Source: Clostridiaceae bacterium
GTDB taxonomy: Bacteria; Bacillota; Clostridia; Lachnospirales; Lachnospiraceae
Length of the DNA: 64,000 nt
Assembly (NCBI GenBank): GCA_910575435.1
Contig: CAJTGI010000014.1
Coordinates: 1-64,000, forward strand
Reading direction: 5' to 3'
Shown here one piece after another: positions 41,648 to 52,696 of the stretch. The notes beneath the pieces were generated by a model, which did no database searches, was not told the origin of the DNA, and was given only the letters and a program-made list of their open reading frames with translations. The translations under genes were made by a program, and so were the position numbers. Numbering within the stretch: the stretch's first letter is position 1; each line of letters begins with the position of its first letter.

Positions 41648-44600
41648 ATGAATTATGATAAAAATAAAAACAATCACAAGAGCATGAAGAACCGTTGGAA
41701 GAAGTTTTTGTCCCTGTTCTTGTGCGCTGCGCTGATACTGGGTATACAGCCCGTTCCACACCCTGCGCTGGCGGCGAGCGCGTATTCTGATGCCGCCATC
41801 ACAGTGGATACATCGGCGGCAAGATATTACTATGGTGGCGGCAATACAGATAATCCGAACGACTTCGGCAGTTACGGGGAAAAACAAAGCCTGTCCGCAA
41901 CATCTAATGAACTTACCTTTTCAACGCCAAATAAGCTGGCTACGCAGAGATGTATGATGGCATATGTCCCTTTTTCTGTATCTGTGACAGTCCCGGCGTA
42001 TACTACCAGAAAGTTTCAAATGAATTTTTATCTCGATTTGTCGGCGAGTACAGGTTCTAAGGCGGGCATTTTTGCGGAGCTTATGAAAGGTGGTGTTCCC
42101 GCCACATTTAATAACGATCAAAATGCAGATTATAGATCAAATACGGTATTGCGCATCTATAGTGGGTCATCCGATCCATCAGAAAACGGCACGGCAACGC
42201 ATTCTGTCACCTACGAAAACCATACTTCATCGGATGTGACAAAGACGGAGAATTTTGTATTTTTCTGCGGAAACCGAAAGGTGGGTGCGTATCAACCCTC
42301 GCCCATTTATCACTGTAAACTGACCGGTATTACCTACGATGATACCCACGATACCAAATCAATTTCTTTCGATGCCAACGGTGGTTCTGTTGATACGGCG
42401 AGCAAAACTGTGACCTATTACAGCACATATGGCGATCTGCCGACACCGGTCCGTACGGGTTACACCTTTGACGGCTGGTACACAGCGGCCAGTGGAGGAA
42501 CCCAGGTGACAAGTACAACTACTGTGGCTGTGTCTGCGGGAAGTACTCTCTATGCGCACTGGACGGCGAACAAGTACACGGTTACTTTCGATGAGAATGG
42601 CGGAGATGCACCATCTAAGGCAAGCCAGTCTGTGACCTACGACAGCACCTATGGGGCATTGGCAACTGTCACCCGTACGGGTTACACCTTTGATGGCTGG
42701 TACACAGCGGCAAGCGGTGGAATAAAGGTGACGAGTACCGCTAAGGTAAGCGTAACAAGAGACCGTACCCTCTATGCGCACTGGACGGCGAACAAGTACA
42801 CGGTTACTTTCGATGAGAATGGCGGAGATACACCATCTAAGGCAAGCCAGTCTGTGACCTACGACAGTACCTATGGGACATTGGCGACTGTTACCCGTAC
42901 GGGTTATACCTTTGATGGCTGGTACACAGCGGCAAGCGGTGGAGCAAAGGTCACGAGTACCACTAAAGTAAGCACAGCAGGGAAGCATACCCTCTATGCG
43001 CACTGGACGGCAAACAAGTATACCATCACTTTTTCTGGCGCAGTAAGCGGCAGCCAAAGCGCGGACTATACCTATAAGCAGACTGGCACCATCGCCTTTC
43101 CGCAGGCTGCGGATCAGACCGGAAGTGGTAAGTATTTTATCGGTTGGAAACTGACAACCGCTTCTGCCGCCAAACCTACTGTAAACGGTGCAGAGGTGAA
43201 TACTTCCACCATGTATCAGCCAGGTCAGGCATTGGCATTCTATGGCGGCGCTTTGGGCAATATGACTTTTACCGCCCAGTATACCAACGTGACCGGAACA
43301 TCCTCTACTTCGGAGACATTGACAATCTCGGGGAAAAGCACGATACCTGCACCGCCTGCGAAGGTTACCTATACCGTGACGGTAACAGGCAATGACGGTT
43401 TAAAGATGCTGACCATCGGCGGCGTTACTGTAACCCGCGATGAGACGGAGGACTTCGTGCTGACTACCACTGGGAGCGATAGCAAAACTGTGGTCATTGA
43501 CGGGGAGAATGCAGGGAGCGTTGCCGCAAACGGAACGCTTACAGTCACTTATAAAACTCTGACCGTTACCGTCAACGCAAACAAGGCGGTAACGCTCCAG
43601 GGCGGTCCTGAACTCATTCGGTCGGGGCCTGTGGGCGGCGTCTATACCTATACCCATATCGCTCGTAATCCAGACAGCGGTGCTTTTCCTGTCCTGGTGG
43701 ACGGTGTGGACACTGGAAAAACGGTTCGTTATGGAAGTACAACGGCATTGGTCTATCGCACTGCCACTGCCACGATTACCGCAGAGCCTGGTGCGACGGT
43801 CAGTTCAGTAGAACTGGTTAGTGGCAGTAAAACTCTGACCATGAGTGCATCCGGTTCCAACCAGTATACTTACACGGGCTTGAGTGATGGCACGGCTTAT
43901 ACGCTCCGTGTAAACGGTATCAATGTCAGCGGTCAGACGACCAATTTTTCCGCAGATAAGGCGCTTAGCACTACCATATATGCCAAAACGGTTACTACAA
44001 AGCGGAACGACGAGACGACAGATATACCTGGTGTGGGTGATGTCAAAATTGGCGGTCTGAGTGCAGAACGAACCGATGTCGGTACCTGGCTGGCAACACA
44101 GGTGGGAACATCCATCGGGAATACGGTTTCCATCAATGGGGAATCGGTTGCTGCTACCGGTGGTGACGTCAATAATGCGGTAATAGATTACTATACCGTA
44201 ACTTATGATGCAGACAATGGGGGCAGTGCGCCTGCGGATGACAATAGTTATCTCAAAGGCACCGAAACTACCGCGTTAGGCCAAGGAGAGATGATAAAGG
44301 AGGGCTGTTCCTTCCTGGGATGGAAGAAAGACGGGACGGATGTGGGCGTGGGAGAGACGGTTACTGTAAGCGGTCAAACCATCCTTACCGCCCGGTGGGA
44401 GGAAAATGCTTCCTGCGAGGTGAGATGGCAGGTTCCTGGCGGGGAACCGCAGTATGGCACGCTGGAGGAGGCTCTGGATGCCGCCGGGACTACTCCTGAT
44501 GTGACGATTACGGTGCAGGATGGCAAGACTGCCAGTCTCCACACGGATCATACCCTGCCAGAGAGCGCGAAGCTTATTGTGCCGGCAGGGACAAAGATAG

Positions 44601-46732
44601 TTTCCGATGCAGACGGTGCAGTTCTGACAGTGGAAGGCAGGATTGAGAACGCCGGAAGCTTTGATGAGCCTGTCGGAACATTGCATATCACGGAAAGCGG
44701 GAAACTCATTAATGCGGGGACAGTTCTCTGGGACATTAAGCCTAATGCCGGAAAAATTGACAACACGGGCGGAATCCTTGGCGGCGAGGTAGAGAATACG
44801 GATAGTGGCACTGTGGAGGGAGGTACGATTACCGGCACTGTCACAGGCGGTACGGTTACAGGACCTCTTACCAATGAGGGGACGATCAAGGACGCAACCG
44901 TTATCGGGCAGGTAGATCTCCCCGCTGGCGGGGAAATAATTGATTCTGTTGTCAACGGAACTGTAATAGACAAAGGAGGGGATCTGGTCTATAACAAAGA
45001 ACTTGACGGAAACGGTGCGGTCACTCCTCCCGGCGGCAGTGGCACGGGCAGTAACCCGGTGCAGAAGCTGATAGATGCCCTGGGCGGCGCAGCGGTGGAA
45101 TCCCCCGAAGGAACTGTTAAGCTTGTGGCTGACGTGAATCTTACGGACAATCTACTCATTATCGATGATGATGTGATTATCGACCTGAATGGCCACACGA
45201 TCATGGGGACGGAAGATAAGCCTGCGATCCAGATTGAGGGTGGGGATGTGACGATCAAGGACTCCTCTGACCCTGACAGTGGTTCTATCATCGGCGGCAA
45301 CGGAGGCGAAGGGAAGCCCGGTGCCCCCGGTATCGAGAACACTGGCAGCGGCACCATTGCCATTGAGGGTGGCAGCGTGTTCGGCGGCAGTGGTGGTAAG
45401 GACGGCGAAGGCGGAGCCGGCATCAAAAACACTGGTGATGGTGATGTGGTAATCAAAGGCGGGGAAGTCAACGGAGGCACCGGAGGATTTGGAGAGCCCG
45501 GCGGTAAAGGCGGCAGCGGCATCGAGAACACTGGTAATGGTAAAGTAAATATGGAAGATGGCAAAGTAGAAGGCGGCAGCGGCGGCAACGGCGGTGATGG
45601 CGGCAATGGTGTGACCAATGTCGGGGATGGTACCGTGAATGTGAGCGGCGGCGATGTTACCGGAGGTACTGGCGGCAGAACTGGCAGTGGCGACGGAGGC
45701 GAGGGCGGCAGAGGCATTGACAGCGACCCGGATAAAGCAACGGTTGACCCGGATGCTTCCGTAAATGCAGGTGAGGGTGGTATCGGCGGTGATGGGACAG
45801 TCACCCTCCGAAGTGTGACACCCGCCATTGACGCAATTCCTGACCAGGACTATACCGGTGCGGAGGTTACGCCTGCTGTGGTGCTCCGGGATGGTGCGGA
45901 CATCATCCCTGCCAGTGAGTATGTTGTAGAATATAGAAATAATATCTATACGGGCACGGCAACAGTGATCGTGAAGGATAGACCGAATAAAGAAAACGCA
46001 TTGTACCAGCTTGCAGAAATAACCACAACATTTGAAATCAAGGGAGAGCCGACGGTGACGCCGGGACCGGGAACAACGATGAAGCCATCTGCAGGACCGG
46101 GAAAAACGGACAAATTGTCAGACAAAGGAAAAAGAAAATTAGAAATCCATTCCAAACTGAAAACTAGCCAGACAAGGAAGAAACTTCAAATCTCATGGGG
46201 TAGGGTAAGCGGGGCTGACGGTTACAGCGTCTACGTGCAGTATTGCAGAAAGGATTTCAACGCCAAGTCGCTGAATCAGGTCAGGAGTGGCAAAAAGACG
46301 AAAATTACTGTCAAAAAGGTAAACGGCAAAAAGCTGGATACCAAAAAGAATTTCAAACTGTACGTCGTGGCATGGAAGTGGAAGGATGGGAAAAAGAGTA
46401 CCCTTGCCAAAACCTTAACCATTCACGTCGCAGGGAAAGACAGCGTAAAGTATACCAATGTCAAAAAGATTCAGCTTAAGAAAACTTCTTATACGCTGAA
46501 AAAAGGCAGTACCATAACGCTTCGTCCTAAAGCCATCCTGTATGACAGAAAGAAGAAGCAGCTTTCGGCAGACCACGCCAAAGAGTTTCGTTATCTGAGC
46601 AGCAATAAAAAGATAGCAACGGTAACCGCAGGAGGAAAGGCAAGGGCAAAAGGAACAGGTGAATGCACCGTGTATGTTTTTGCGAAAAACGGTAACAAAA
46701 GAAAAATTAAGGTTAAAGTGAAAGAAAAGTAA
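41648..46732 (+). CDS. Giant secreted adhesin-like protein with InlB repeats, Gly-rich region and basic Ig tail
   Basis: 1694 aa with a signal peptide ([25 protein letters not shown]). After a 200-aa N-terminal domain come three tandem InlB/Flg_new repeats of 74 residues ([14 protein letters not shown]), then Ig-like units. A right-handed beta-helix-like stretch ([20 protein letters not shown]) leads to a Gly/Asn-rich region (about 1205-1380). An MBG-type Ig domain ([13 protein letters not shown]) follows, then a Pro/Thr linker, an Fn3-like domain ([18 protein letters not shown]) and a BIG_2 domain. The last 250 residues are extremely Lys-rich. There is no sortase signal, so retention may be electrostatic. 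It forms an operon with the preceding adhesin. Confidence 0.75.
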   Translation: MNYDKNKNNHKSMKNRWKKFLSLFLCAALILGIQPVPHPALAASAYSDAAITVDTSAARYYYGGGNTDNPNDFGSYGEKQSLSATSNELTFSTPNKLATQRCMMAYVPFSVSVTVPAYTTRKFQMNFYLDLSASTGSKAGIFAELMKGGVPATFNNDQNADYRSNTVLRIYSGSSDPSENGTATHSVTYENHTSSDVTKTENFVFFCGNRKVGAYQPSPIYHCKLTGITYDDTHDTKSISFDANGGSVDTASKTVTYYSTYGDLPTPVRTGYTFDGWYTAASGGTQVTSTTTVAVSAGSTLYAHWTANKYTVTFDENGGDAPSKASQSVTYDSTYGALATVTRTGYTFDGWYTAASGGIKVTSTAKVSVTRDRTLYAHWTANKYTVTFDENGGDTPSKASQSVTYDSTYGTLATVTRTGYTFDGWYTAASGGAKVTSTTKVSTAGKHTLYAHWTANKYTITFSGAVSGSQSADYTYKQTGTIAFPQAADQTGSGKYFIGWKLTTASAAKPTVNGAEVNTSTMYQPGQALAFYGGALGNMTFTAQYTNVTGTSSTSETLTISGKSTIPAPPAKVTYTVTVTGNDGLKMLTIGGVTVTRDETEDFVLTTTGSDSKTVVIDGENAGSVAANGTLTVTYKTLTVTVNANKAVTLQGGPELIRSGPVGGVYTYTHIARNPDSGAFPVLVDGVDTGKTVRYGSTTALVYRTATATITAEPGATVSSVELVSGSKTLTMSASGSNQYTYTGLSDGTAYTLRVNGINVSGQTTNFSADKALSTTIYAKTVTTKRNDETTDIPGVGDVKIGGLSAERTDVGTWLATQVGTSIGNTVSINGESVAATGGDVNNAVIDYYTVTYDADNGGSAPADDNSYLKGTETTALGQGEMIKEGCSFLGWKKDGTDVGVGETVTVSGQTILTARWEENASCEVRWQVPGGEPQYGTLEEALDAAGTTPDVTITVQDGKTASLHTDHTLPESAKLIVPAGTKIVSDADGAVLTVEGRIENAGSFDEPVGTLHITESGKLINAGTVLWDIKPNAGKIDNTGGILGGEVENTDSGTVEGGTITGTVTGGTVTGPLTNEGTIKDATVIGQVDLPAGGEIIDSVVNGTVIDKGGDLVYNKELDGNGAVTPPGGSGTGSNPVQKLIDALGGAAVESPEGTVKLVADVNLTDNLLIIDDDVIIDLNGHTIMGTEDKPAIQIEGGDVTIKDSSDPDSGSIIGGNGGEGKPGAPGIENTGSGTIAIEGGSVFGGSGGKDGEGGAGIKNTGDGDVVIKGGEVNGGTGGFGEPGGKGGSGIENTGNGKVNMEDGKVEGGSGGNGGDGGNGVTNVGDGTVNVSGGDVTGGTGGRTGSGDGGEGGRGIDSDPDKATVDPDASVNAGEGGIGGDGTVTLRSVTPAIDAIPDQDYTGAEVTPAVVLRDGADIIPASEYVVEYRNNIYTGTATVIVKDRPNKENALYQLAEITTTFEIKGEPTVTPGPGTTMKPSAGPGKTDKLSDKGKRKLEIHSKLKTSQTRKKLQISWGRVSGADGYSVYVQYCRKDFNAKSLNQVRSGKKTKITVKKVNGKKLDTKKNFKLYVVAWKWKDGKKSTLAKTLTIHVAGKDSVKYTNVKKIQLKKTSYTLKKGSTITLRPKAILYDRKKKQLSADHAKEFRYLSSNKKIATVTAGGKARAKGTGECTVYVFAKNGNKRKIKVKVKEK
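42358..43020 (+). repeat. Three tandem 222-bp repeats coding InlB-type units
   Basis: The word GGACGGC(A/G)AACAAGTA recurs at 42561, 42783 and 43005, exactly 222 bp (74 codons) apart. Units 2 and 3 are nearly identical; unit 1 is more diverged. Such repeats can recombine and change the length of the protein. Confidence 0.85.
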
Positions 46733-46823
46733 GCGGATCATAGTGAGAGGATGGATAATGTCAAATTATCTGTCCTCTTGCCTTATCTGAAAGTACAAGA
46801 AGAAAAAGTTGAATCGGAGGCTC

Positions 46824-46867
46824 AATCAGCAGTTTTGTTATCTGGCGAAGTCAGATGGCTGCTGATT
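46824..46867 (+). terminator. Terminator after the adhesin operon
   Basis: AATCAGCAG (46824-46832) pairs with CTGCTGATT (46859-46867), with an inner ATCTG/CAGAT stem, and six T follow. The 298-bp gap to the next gene also holds the promoter at 46964. Confidence 0.85.
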
Positions 46868-46963
46868 TTTTGCATTTTAGGTAAATTCGTCCTATAAGAC
46901 AAAAGAAATTGCACAGTGAAGGTCTTTCCTAGATTTCTTAACAATACTTTCCATAATTCTAAC

Positions 46964-46993
46964 TTGTGCATTTGAACTATTGTGTGTTATACT
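46964..46993 (+). promoter_or_regulatory. Promoter of the surface-glycan locus
   Basis: TTGTGC (46964-46969), 18-bp spacer, TATACT (46988-46993), 37 bp before the first glycosyltransferase. No terminator was seen between here and the right edge. Confidence 0.45.
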
Positions 46994-47030
46994 GAATCAT
47001 GGCAAATGCATTATGAAATGAGGGATACCC

Positions 47031-47720
47031 ATGAAGAAATTAGTGATTATTCCTGCTTTTAACGAAGAGGGAAATCTGGAAAAGACGATACGGGATATTA
47101 AAGAGAATGCTCCCGCCTTTGATTATGTTATCATCAATGACTGTTCCACGGATGGCACCCTTGCCATGTGCCGCCGCCATGGGTTCAGCTATCTGAATCT
47201 GCCAGTGAATCTGGGGATTGGCGGGGCTGTGCAGACAGGATACCGCTATGCTTACTATCATGGATATGATATCGCGGTGCAGTTTGACGGGGATGGGCAG
47301 CACAGTGCCAGCTATCTGCCGGAAATGGCGAAGCAGATGGAGGAAACGGAATCGGACATGGTGATAGGCTCCCGGTTTATTACGAAGGAAGGCTTTCAAT
47401 CCTCTTCCCTGCGCAGAGTGGGCATTCGTTATTTTACATTGCTGATACGCATCTTGACGGGAAAGAAAATCACGGACCCCACTTCTGGGATGCGTATGAT
47501 AAACAGGAAATTAATGGAGAAGTTTACAGAGGAGTATCCGAAGGATTATCCGGAGCCGGAAAGCGTGGTGACCATATTGTCTGAAAAGCACCGGGTGACG
47601 GAAATGCCTGTCATTATGCATGAGAGGGGAGAGGGAAATTCCTCCATCTCTTTGAGAAATGGCGTATATTATATGGTGAAGGTAAGTTTTGCCATGGTAA
47701 TTGCCCGCATGAAGCGATAA
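47031..47720 (+). CDS. Polyprenyl-phosphate glycosyltransferase (GT2, DPM1-like)
   Basis: 229 aa. GT-A fold with LVIIPAFNEEGNLEKTI at the start, INDCSTDGT, the metal/nucleotide motif QFDGDGQH (DXD) and the GSRF(I/V) and DPTSGMRM motifs of dolichyl-phosphate-mannose-synthase-like enzymes. It has no C-terminal membrane helix. That job is probably done by the DUF2304 protein encoded 28 bp downstream, a common pairing. It should charge undecaprenyl phosphate with one sugar on the inner face of the membrane, for later transfer by a GT-C-type membrane enzyme such as one of the next two proteins. Confidence 0.9.
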   Translation: MKKLVIIPAFNEEGNLEKTIRDIKENAPAFDYVIINDCSTDGTLAMCRRHGFSYLNLPVNLGIGGAVQTGYRYAYYHGYDIAVQFDGDGQHSASYLPEMAKQMEETESDMVIGSRFITKEGFQSSSLRRVGIRYFTLLIRILTGKKITDPTSGMRMINRKLMEKFTEEYPKDYPEPESVVTILSEKHRVTEMPVIMHERGEGNSSISLRNGVYYMVKVSFAMVIARMKR

Positions 47721-47748
47721 CTGATTGGATGGATAGGAGGACAAACTT

Positions 47749-48141
47749 ATGATGTCTTTGCGGCTGCAGTTGGGTATCATTTTTATTATGCTGGTGGTGG
47801 CGGGAAGCATCGTGCATTTTTTGCGGAGGAAGAGAATTGATTTTCGCTATGCCTTGGCCTGGCTTTTTGTAGATATCATCATCATCGTCATGGCAATCTT
47901 TCCCCAGGCGATGGTCGGGCTGTCTGATATCCTGGGCGTTGCATCGCCGGTAAACATGGTGCTCTTTGTAGGTCTGTGCCTGGCTCTGGTGGTGATTTTC
48001 TCCCTGTCTATGTCAGTGAGCAGGCTGGCGGACAAGGTGCGAAAACTTTCCCAGGAGATTGCCATTATTCGAAAGGATATGTTTGACGGAGACAATCGGG
48101 TGCGGGAAGAGATCAAGGGGAATGGAGGAGAAGCGGAATGA
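47749..48141 (+). CDS. DUF2304 membrane protein
   Basis: 130 aa with AGGAGG ahead of two adjacent ATGs. Three membrane helices (LGIIFIMLVVAGSIVHFL; YALAWLFVDIIIIVMAIF; VNMVLFVGLCLALVVIFSL) are followed by a coiled-coil tail (SRLADKVRKLSQEIAIIRKD). This is the DUF2304 pattern, found beside DPM1-like glycosyltransferases and thought to anchor or regulate them. It overlaps the next gene by 4 bp (ATGA). Confidence 0.88.
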   Translation: MMSLRLQLGIIFIMLVVAGSIVHFLRRKRIDFRYALAWLFVDIIIIVMAIFPQAMVGLSDILGVASPVNMVLFVGLCLALVVIFSLSMSVSRLADKVRKLSQEIAIIRKDMFDGDNRVREEIKGNGGEAE

Positions 48142-49907
48142 CGGGTTCGTGGTTTGGAAGTGGTTTTTTTTGCTTGGATTTCCTGATGTTTGCAGCGGGG
48201 ATTTATTTCGTGAGAAAGAGGTGCGGGAAAGAAAACGGAATTGTCTGGCTGCCCCTGAGCATTGTGCTGGCTATCTGCGCTAACGCCTTTTTGGCTGGGA
48301 TCATCAATTTGGTACGGATACCTGTCAATATCCTTTCCGTGGGCGCTGTAGATTTTATTTTGGCTGTCTGGCTCTGGTGGCTGATTTTGGCAAAAAATAG
48401 GAGGCAGCAGTATGAATTTGCGTTAAAGGATGGGCTTTTGATGCTTCTGGTGGCTGGCGTTGCCATCTTGTATGGCGTGAAGCATTTCGGGGTAGAGCTT
48501 ACTGCCGCATTTCAGGCGATTGATGCGCCCCACCACTATGCAAACGCCATGAATGTTGTCAATACCCAGAGAATTGCCTCCGGCATGTTTTTTTCGGACT
48601 TGTATGATGCCTTGTTTATTGAGACATTTTCTGTATTTTTCAAAGCGGAATTATATTATAAGATCTTTGTGCTTTCGGAGATGGTGAACCTATTGCTTGC
48701 GGGAACTTGCTTCTGCGCCATAGTGATGAGATTTGCCGTTTCCTGGTTTATGCGGGGCATGGTTGGGGCTTTGAGCCTATTTTATTTGTTTGGATATCCG
48801 GTGCACAATCTGCAATTCGGATTTGTATATTGGGGCATGAGCGTAACTATTTTGACATGCATGCTGTATATGATGGAAATATGGGTGCAGGAGGACAGAA
48901 AATGGATTTTTAGCGTGATTTTGGCGCTGCTGAACTTTGGATTGTTTGAATCATACTCCCTTTTTGTACCCCCTGTTTTTTTAGGAGAGTTTTTGTACAT
49001 TGTATTGGATTCCAAGATCAGGAAAAGGATTTTTAGCGTGGAAGTGATAGGGAATGGACTGATTATTTTTCTTCCTGCGGTTTTAATCGGGCTAGTGTAT
49101 TCCTATTCCCTGGTTGCGCATGCGGGAATTGGAGCGGCTTCCTCTGCTTCGGCAACGGCTGGGATTGCCAATGAGGGGGGGATTTACAAGTCCTTTTATT
49201 CTGACTTTATAGTTTTATTGCCATTTGCACTATCTATATATTGGAATTCCCTGCGGAAAAAAAGGCTTTCTCCGGATTGCGCCTTATTTATCTGCATGGC
49301 TTTGTTTATGTTTCTGCTGCTCCTTGGCGGGATGGTGGGAAAAGTTTCCTCCTATTATTATTGCAAAAACAATTATGTGATCTGGCTCCTGCTGTTCTTC
49401 TCTGGCATCAGAGGGATTTTTCGGCTGTGGAAGGCCAGGCAGGGGCAGTTTCTTGTGCCTTATTTTATTACGTGGGGCATGGTATTCCTGGTCTTCTATG
49501 CCAGCATGGAGGAGAGGGTGATTGCCAGAAATCCTCAATTCAGCATGGGCTCATCCAGGAATTATTTCAGCATCTATGCATGGAATCGGGAGTGGGAGCC
49601 GTTATCCCAATTTAGCGATAAGAAGATGGAGTTGTTTTGCTGGGTAAATGATCATCTGACTTCCCAGGGGGAGTCGGTGGCAATATGCTCAGACAGCGTA
49701 CTGAACGAAGAGTGGTATAGGATTATGACAAATACGGATTACCAGTTATATTTTGGCGACTGGGATTTGTATTTGTCTAAAGTGGAGCGGAAGGCTCGGT
49801 ATATCTGCGTGATGTATGATAATTTTTATTACCATCATCAGGATCATTTTACTGATTTTACTACAATATATGAGTCCGAATTGGGATATGTGGCCAAAAT
49901 ACGATGA
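48138..49907 (+). CDS. Large polytopic membrane protein, putative GT-C glycosyltransferase
   Basis: 589 aa starting in the stop of the DUF2304 gene. At least ten predicted membrane helices are followed by a soluble C-terminal domain of about 90 residues (YAWNREWEPLSQFSDKKMELFC). A short acidic/His motif in the first large outside loop (FQAIDAPHHYANAMNVV) could hold catalytic residues, as in GT-C enzymes. Context (polyprenyl-phosphate sugar synthase and partner directly upstream) supports a lipid-sugar-dependent transferase at the outer face. No family name is certain. Confidence 0.6.
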   Translation: MTGSWFGSGFFCLDFLMFAAGIYFVRKRCGKENGIVWLPLSIVLAICANAFLAGIINLVRIPVNILSVGAVDFILAVWLWWLILAKNRRQQYEFALKDGLLMLLVAGVAILYGVKHFGVELTAAFQAIDAPHHYANAMNVVNTQRIASGMFFSDLYDALFIETFSVFFKAELYYKIFVLSEMVNLLLAGTCFCAIVMRFAVSWFMRGMVGALSLFYLFGYPVHNLQFGFVYWGMSVTILTCMLYMMEIWVQEDRKWIFSVILALLNFGLFESYSLFVPPVFLGEFLYIVLDSKIRKRIFSVEVIGNGLIIFLPAVLIGLVYSYSLVAHAGIGAASSASATAGIANEGGIYKSFYSDFIVLLPFALSIYWNSLRKKRLSPDCALFICMALFMFLLLLGGMVGKVSSYYYCKNNYVIWLLLFFSGIRGIFRLWKARQGQFLVPYFITWGMVFLVFYASMEERVIARNPQFSMGSSRNYFSIYAWNREWEPLSQFSDKKMELFCWVNDHLTSQGESVAICSDSVLNEEWYRIMTNTDYQLYFGDWDLYLSKVERKARYICVMYDNFYYHHQDHFTDFTTIYESELGYVAKIR

Positions 49908-49970
49908 CGATGGGATACTGGCGTATGTAACTACGAAGAAGCACATTAAGTGAATAATGGGGAGAAGTAT

Positions 49971-52640
49971 ATGAGCAGGAGAAGAATTATAAAGACAGAA
50001 AGAAAAAGAGAATTAGCAGATGGACTGTATAAAAGAAAAAGACTATTCTTTCTCAGCTGCATTGCGCTGATGCTACTGATTGTTTGGGGAGAGAATAAGT
50101 TGATTTCAAGAATCGAATCTAATAATTCCTACCTCAAGCAGAGCCATGCGGAGGATGATATTGTGGTATCGCCTGGATACGAAGTGACAGGTGACGTATA
50201 CCGCGTGGCAAATGAAAATCCATACATTATTTTTAAATCTGTCATTGACAATATAGATACCATAGATATCAAATTTAAGGAAAAGATTAAGAAAGATACC
50301 AATGTAATGGTATATTGCCTGAAAAAAGGCCAAAAATTTTCGGAAGAGAATAAAATTGAAGTTAAAATCGAAAAAGGAGCGAAAACCGCATGGATTGCCG
50401 TACCCAGTGGGAAATATGGGTCTATTCGCATGGATATTGCCGGGGATTTTGTCTTGGATGATATCTCTTTTTCGGGCTTTTCTCCATATCGGATTCCTAC
50501 GAATGTAAGAAATATTATTTATATAATGGACTTCCTTGTCATTCTTTTCATGGTATTCTGCTATCGGAGAGAGAATTTGATATTTTCTTATTTGGTTGCG
50601 GGGATAGAGAGATGCCATCCCTTGGTGGATTTGATGAAAAAAAATATTGTCCGGGTTGTATTTTTCATTGTGGGCGTTGTTTTGTTTTTGCGTATCATTG
50701 AATGGGAGCGGGATTGGCTGGAGGAGGTCAAGACAGATGTCACCACTACCAGGGAGCAAGTGTATACTTCAAAGGATATTGTCTCTTCTAAAGATTATAA
50801 AAGGAAGAAGGATGCATTTGTACAGGATGGCGATGATCCCCAGTTTGTCTTCAAGGGGGATATATCGAAGGTAAATCGGGTGAAGGTGTATCTGCGAAAA
50901 TCAGAATATAATGATATGTATATCAAAGTATTTTATAGAAAGAAGGGGGAGGATTTTTCGGAGATAAATACTTCTGACGGGCATTTGTGGGCATATCATA
51001 CGGATACGGAAGTCAAAATTAATGAGGGGAATTATGAATCCATACGAATTGATTTGGATGGGAGCTTTGAACTGGACCATGTTTCCTTTTATAAGTATGT
51101 GGATAACGACATCCCTATGTGGTGTTATCTGACGGTGGCGGTTATCGATATCCTATTCGTGATATTGTGGGGACTGGGACTGATATTTATTAGATATAAT
51201 AAGGTTTATGAATTCTTGCTTCTATGTTGTCGCAAATGCAAGGGATGGTATATCTTTGCAAATAGGAAGACATATTACTTGGGAAATAGATATTCTATTC
51301 GCTTGGAGAAACTTTTTTTGGCGCTGGGCCTGGTGCTGGGAATTGCGTATTCCATCCTGATTCCCCCTGGGCAGGTGCCTGACGAGTCTACCCATGTTAC
51401 TTACATGAGGTCATCCCTAGGGTATGGGGAGAAAATGGACAAGGAAATTGCCAGTTACCATGAGGATATCTTGAGCGGCGAATTGCTTCTGAATCCCTAC
51501 GGCAAACAAAGCGTGCATCTGCTCCAAAAGCATGCGGGGAAGAAATTTACTCCAGAGGCTAGGGAATTAAAGCATTTTCCCACAATACAGACTGTTCGGT
51601 ACCTCCCTACGGCTATCGGATATTTGATCTGCGTTTCGCTGAATTTGCCGATCTACTTCTGCTTGCAGATTGCAGAAATCTGCTCCGTGATATTTTACGC
51701 TGTCCTGGGGTATTTTGCATTAAAGGGAATGCCCATAATGAAAGGGGCGCTTTTTACGGTGATGCTGCTGCCCATGACATTGCAGCAGTGTTCTTCTGTC
51801 AGTTATGATGTCATTGTTCTGACAGGCTCGTTCTGGGTGTTTAGCTACTTGGTAAAGTGCATTGCGGTAAAAGAGCAGGTGGGGTGGAAGGATGTTTTGA
51901 TATTGGCGGCTTGGTTTGTGCCAATCGTGCTTACCAAATTGCCATATGTTGTGATATTCGCCTTGTTTTTTGCTATTCCGAAAGAGAAGGTTGCGCTACC
52001 TGTTAAGGGGATAGGAAATGTGTATGCCTATATTTGCAAGTATTGGTATATTGCTACTTTGGCAGTGGTTCTTGTGGTGGGCTTTGTCATTTTGCCAAGA
52101 ACGATTTACAATGATGTGATTAAGTCGGCATTGGCTGAATTCCAGCATACGTTGTCAGTATTTGATGGTACGGTTAACGTATATAAGGAATTTTGGACAT
52201 ATTCGATTGTTGGAAATTTTGGATGGCTCGTTCGCCCGATGCCAGAAAGATTTATAAAATTAAGTTATGCTTTGATGGCTGCAGTTGCATTATGCAGTGC
52301 GGGCTACATGAAAAAAGACGGAACCGTGGTGCGCATGTGGAATGGTTTGATCGTGTGGCTGGGCTTTATTATTGTTTGCCTTGGACTCGTTCCATGGACA
52401 TTTATGATTAGTAATATTGATACGGGCTCGTCCTTTGAAGAGTATAGGAAGGCGTATCTGACCATTACCAGCATCTCGGGCATTCAGGGACGGTATTTCA
52501 TTCCTCTGATTCCATTGCTGATGTATTTCTTCCATGGCGTGATCAGGCTGAACAGGAAGAACCATGTTTGCGTTACGGCGATTGTGTTTGGCATCTGGAT
52601 TATCTGGCCGATTTCCAGCATCCTATCCATGTTCTGGTGA
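49971..52640 (+). CDS. DUF2142-type membrane protein with duplicated N-terminal beta modules
   Basis: 889 aa. The ATG at 49971 follows GGGGAG; a GTG 21 bases upstream is possible. The C-terminal half (from about residue 450) is a DUF2142 polytopic core, recognised by IPPGQVPDESTHVTYMRSSL and many membrane helices, and probably GT-C-like. Before it lie two related units. Each has a beta-rich outside segment of 110-130 residues followed by a membrane helix: ENPYIIFKSVIDNID ... GKYGSIRMDIAGDFVLDDISF, then DPQFVFKGDISKVN ... GNYESIRIDLDGSFELDHVSF. This duplication looks like added glycan- or lipid-binding domains. Probably acts in surface-glycan decoration. Confidence 0.7.
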   Translation: MSRRRIIKTERKRELADGLYKRKRLFFLSCIALMLLIVWGENKLISRIESNNSYLKQSHAEDDIVVSPGYEVTGDVYRVANENPYIIFKSVIDNIDTIDIKFKEKIKKDTNVMVYCLKKGQKFSEENKIEVKIEKGAKTAWIAVPSGKYGSIRMDIAGDFVLDDISFSGFSPYRIPTNVRNIIYIMDFLVILFMVFCYRRENLIFSYLVAGIERCHPLVDLMKKNIVRVVFFIVGVVLFLRIIEWERDWLEEVKTDVTTTREQVYTSKDIVSSKDYKRKKDAFVQDGDDPQFVFKGDISKVNRVKVYLRKSEYNDMYIKVFYRKKGEDFSEINTSDGHLWAYHTDTEVKINEGNYESIRIDLDGSFELDHVSFYKYVDNDIPMWCYLTVAVIDILFVILWGLGLIFIRYNKVYEFLLLCCRKCKGWYIFANRKTYYLGNRYSIRLEKLFLALGLVLGIAYSILIPPGQVPDESTHVTYMRSSLGYGEKMDKEIASYHEDILSGELLLNPYGKQSVHLLQKHAGKKFTPEARELKHFPTIQTVRYLPTAIGYLICVSLNLPIYFCLQIAEICSVIFYAVLGYFALKGMPIMKGALFTVMLLPMTLQQCSSVSYDVIVLTGSFWVFSYLVKCIAVKEQVGWKDVLILAAWFVPIVLTKLPYVVIFALFFAIPKEKVALPVKGIGNVYAYICKYWYIATLAVVLVVGFVILPRTIYNDVIKSALAEFQHTLSVFDGTVNVYKEFWTYSIVGNFGWLVRPMPERFIKLSYALMAAVALCSAGYMKKDGTVVRMWNGLIVWLGFIIVCLGLVPWTFMISNIDTGSSFEEYRKAYLTITSISGIQGRYFIPLIPLLMYFFHGVIRLNRKNHVCVTAIVFGIWIIWPISSILSMFW

Positions 52641-52696
52641 TAGGCAGATGAGGAAGGAAAGCCATGGGATGGATATTCCGGGAATGGAGGTTGAGG

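Noticed and set aside
42358-43020. Regular repeats that could be mistaken for a CRISPR array
   Set aside because: The units are 222 bp, contiguous and in frame within one protein; there are no spacers.
45300-45760. GGC/GGT-rich stretch as a microsatellite
   Set aside because: It stays in frame without a fixed short period and encodes the Gly/Asn-rich domain.
44989-45828. Long minus-strand Pro/Ser-rich open frame
   Set aside because: It is the antisense shadow of the Gly-rich repeat region of the giant adhesin, with low-complexity composition and no ribosome site.
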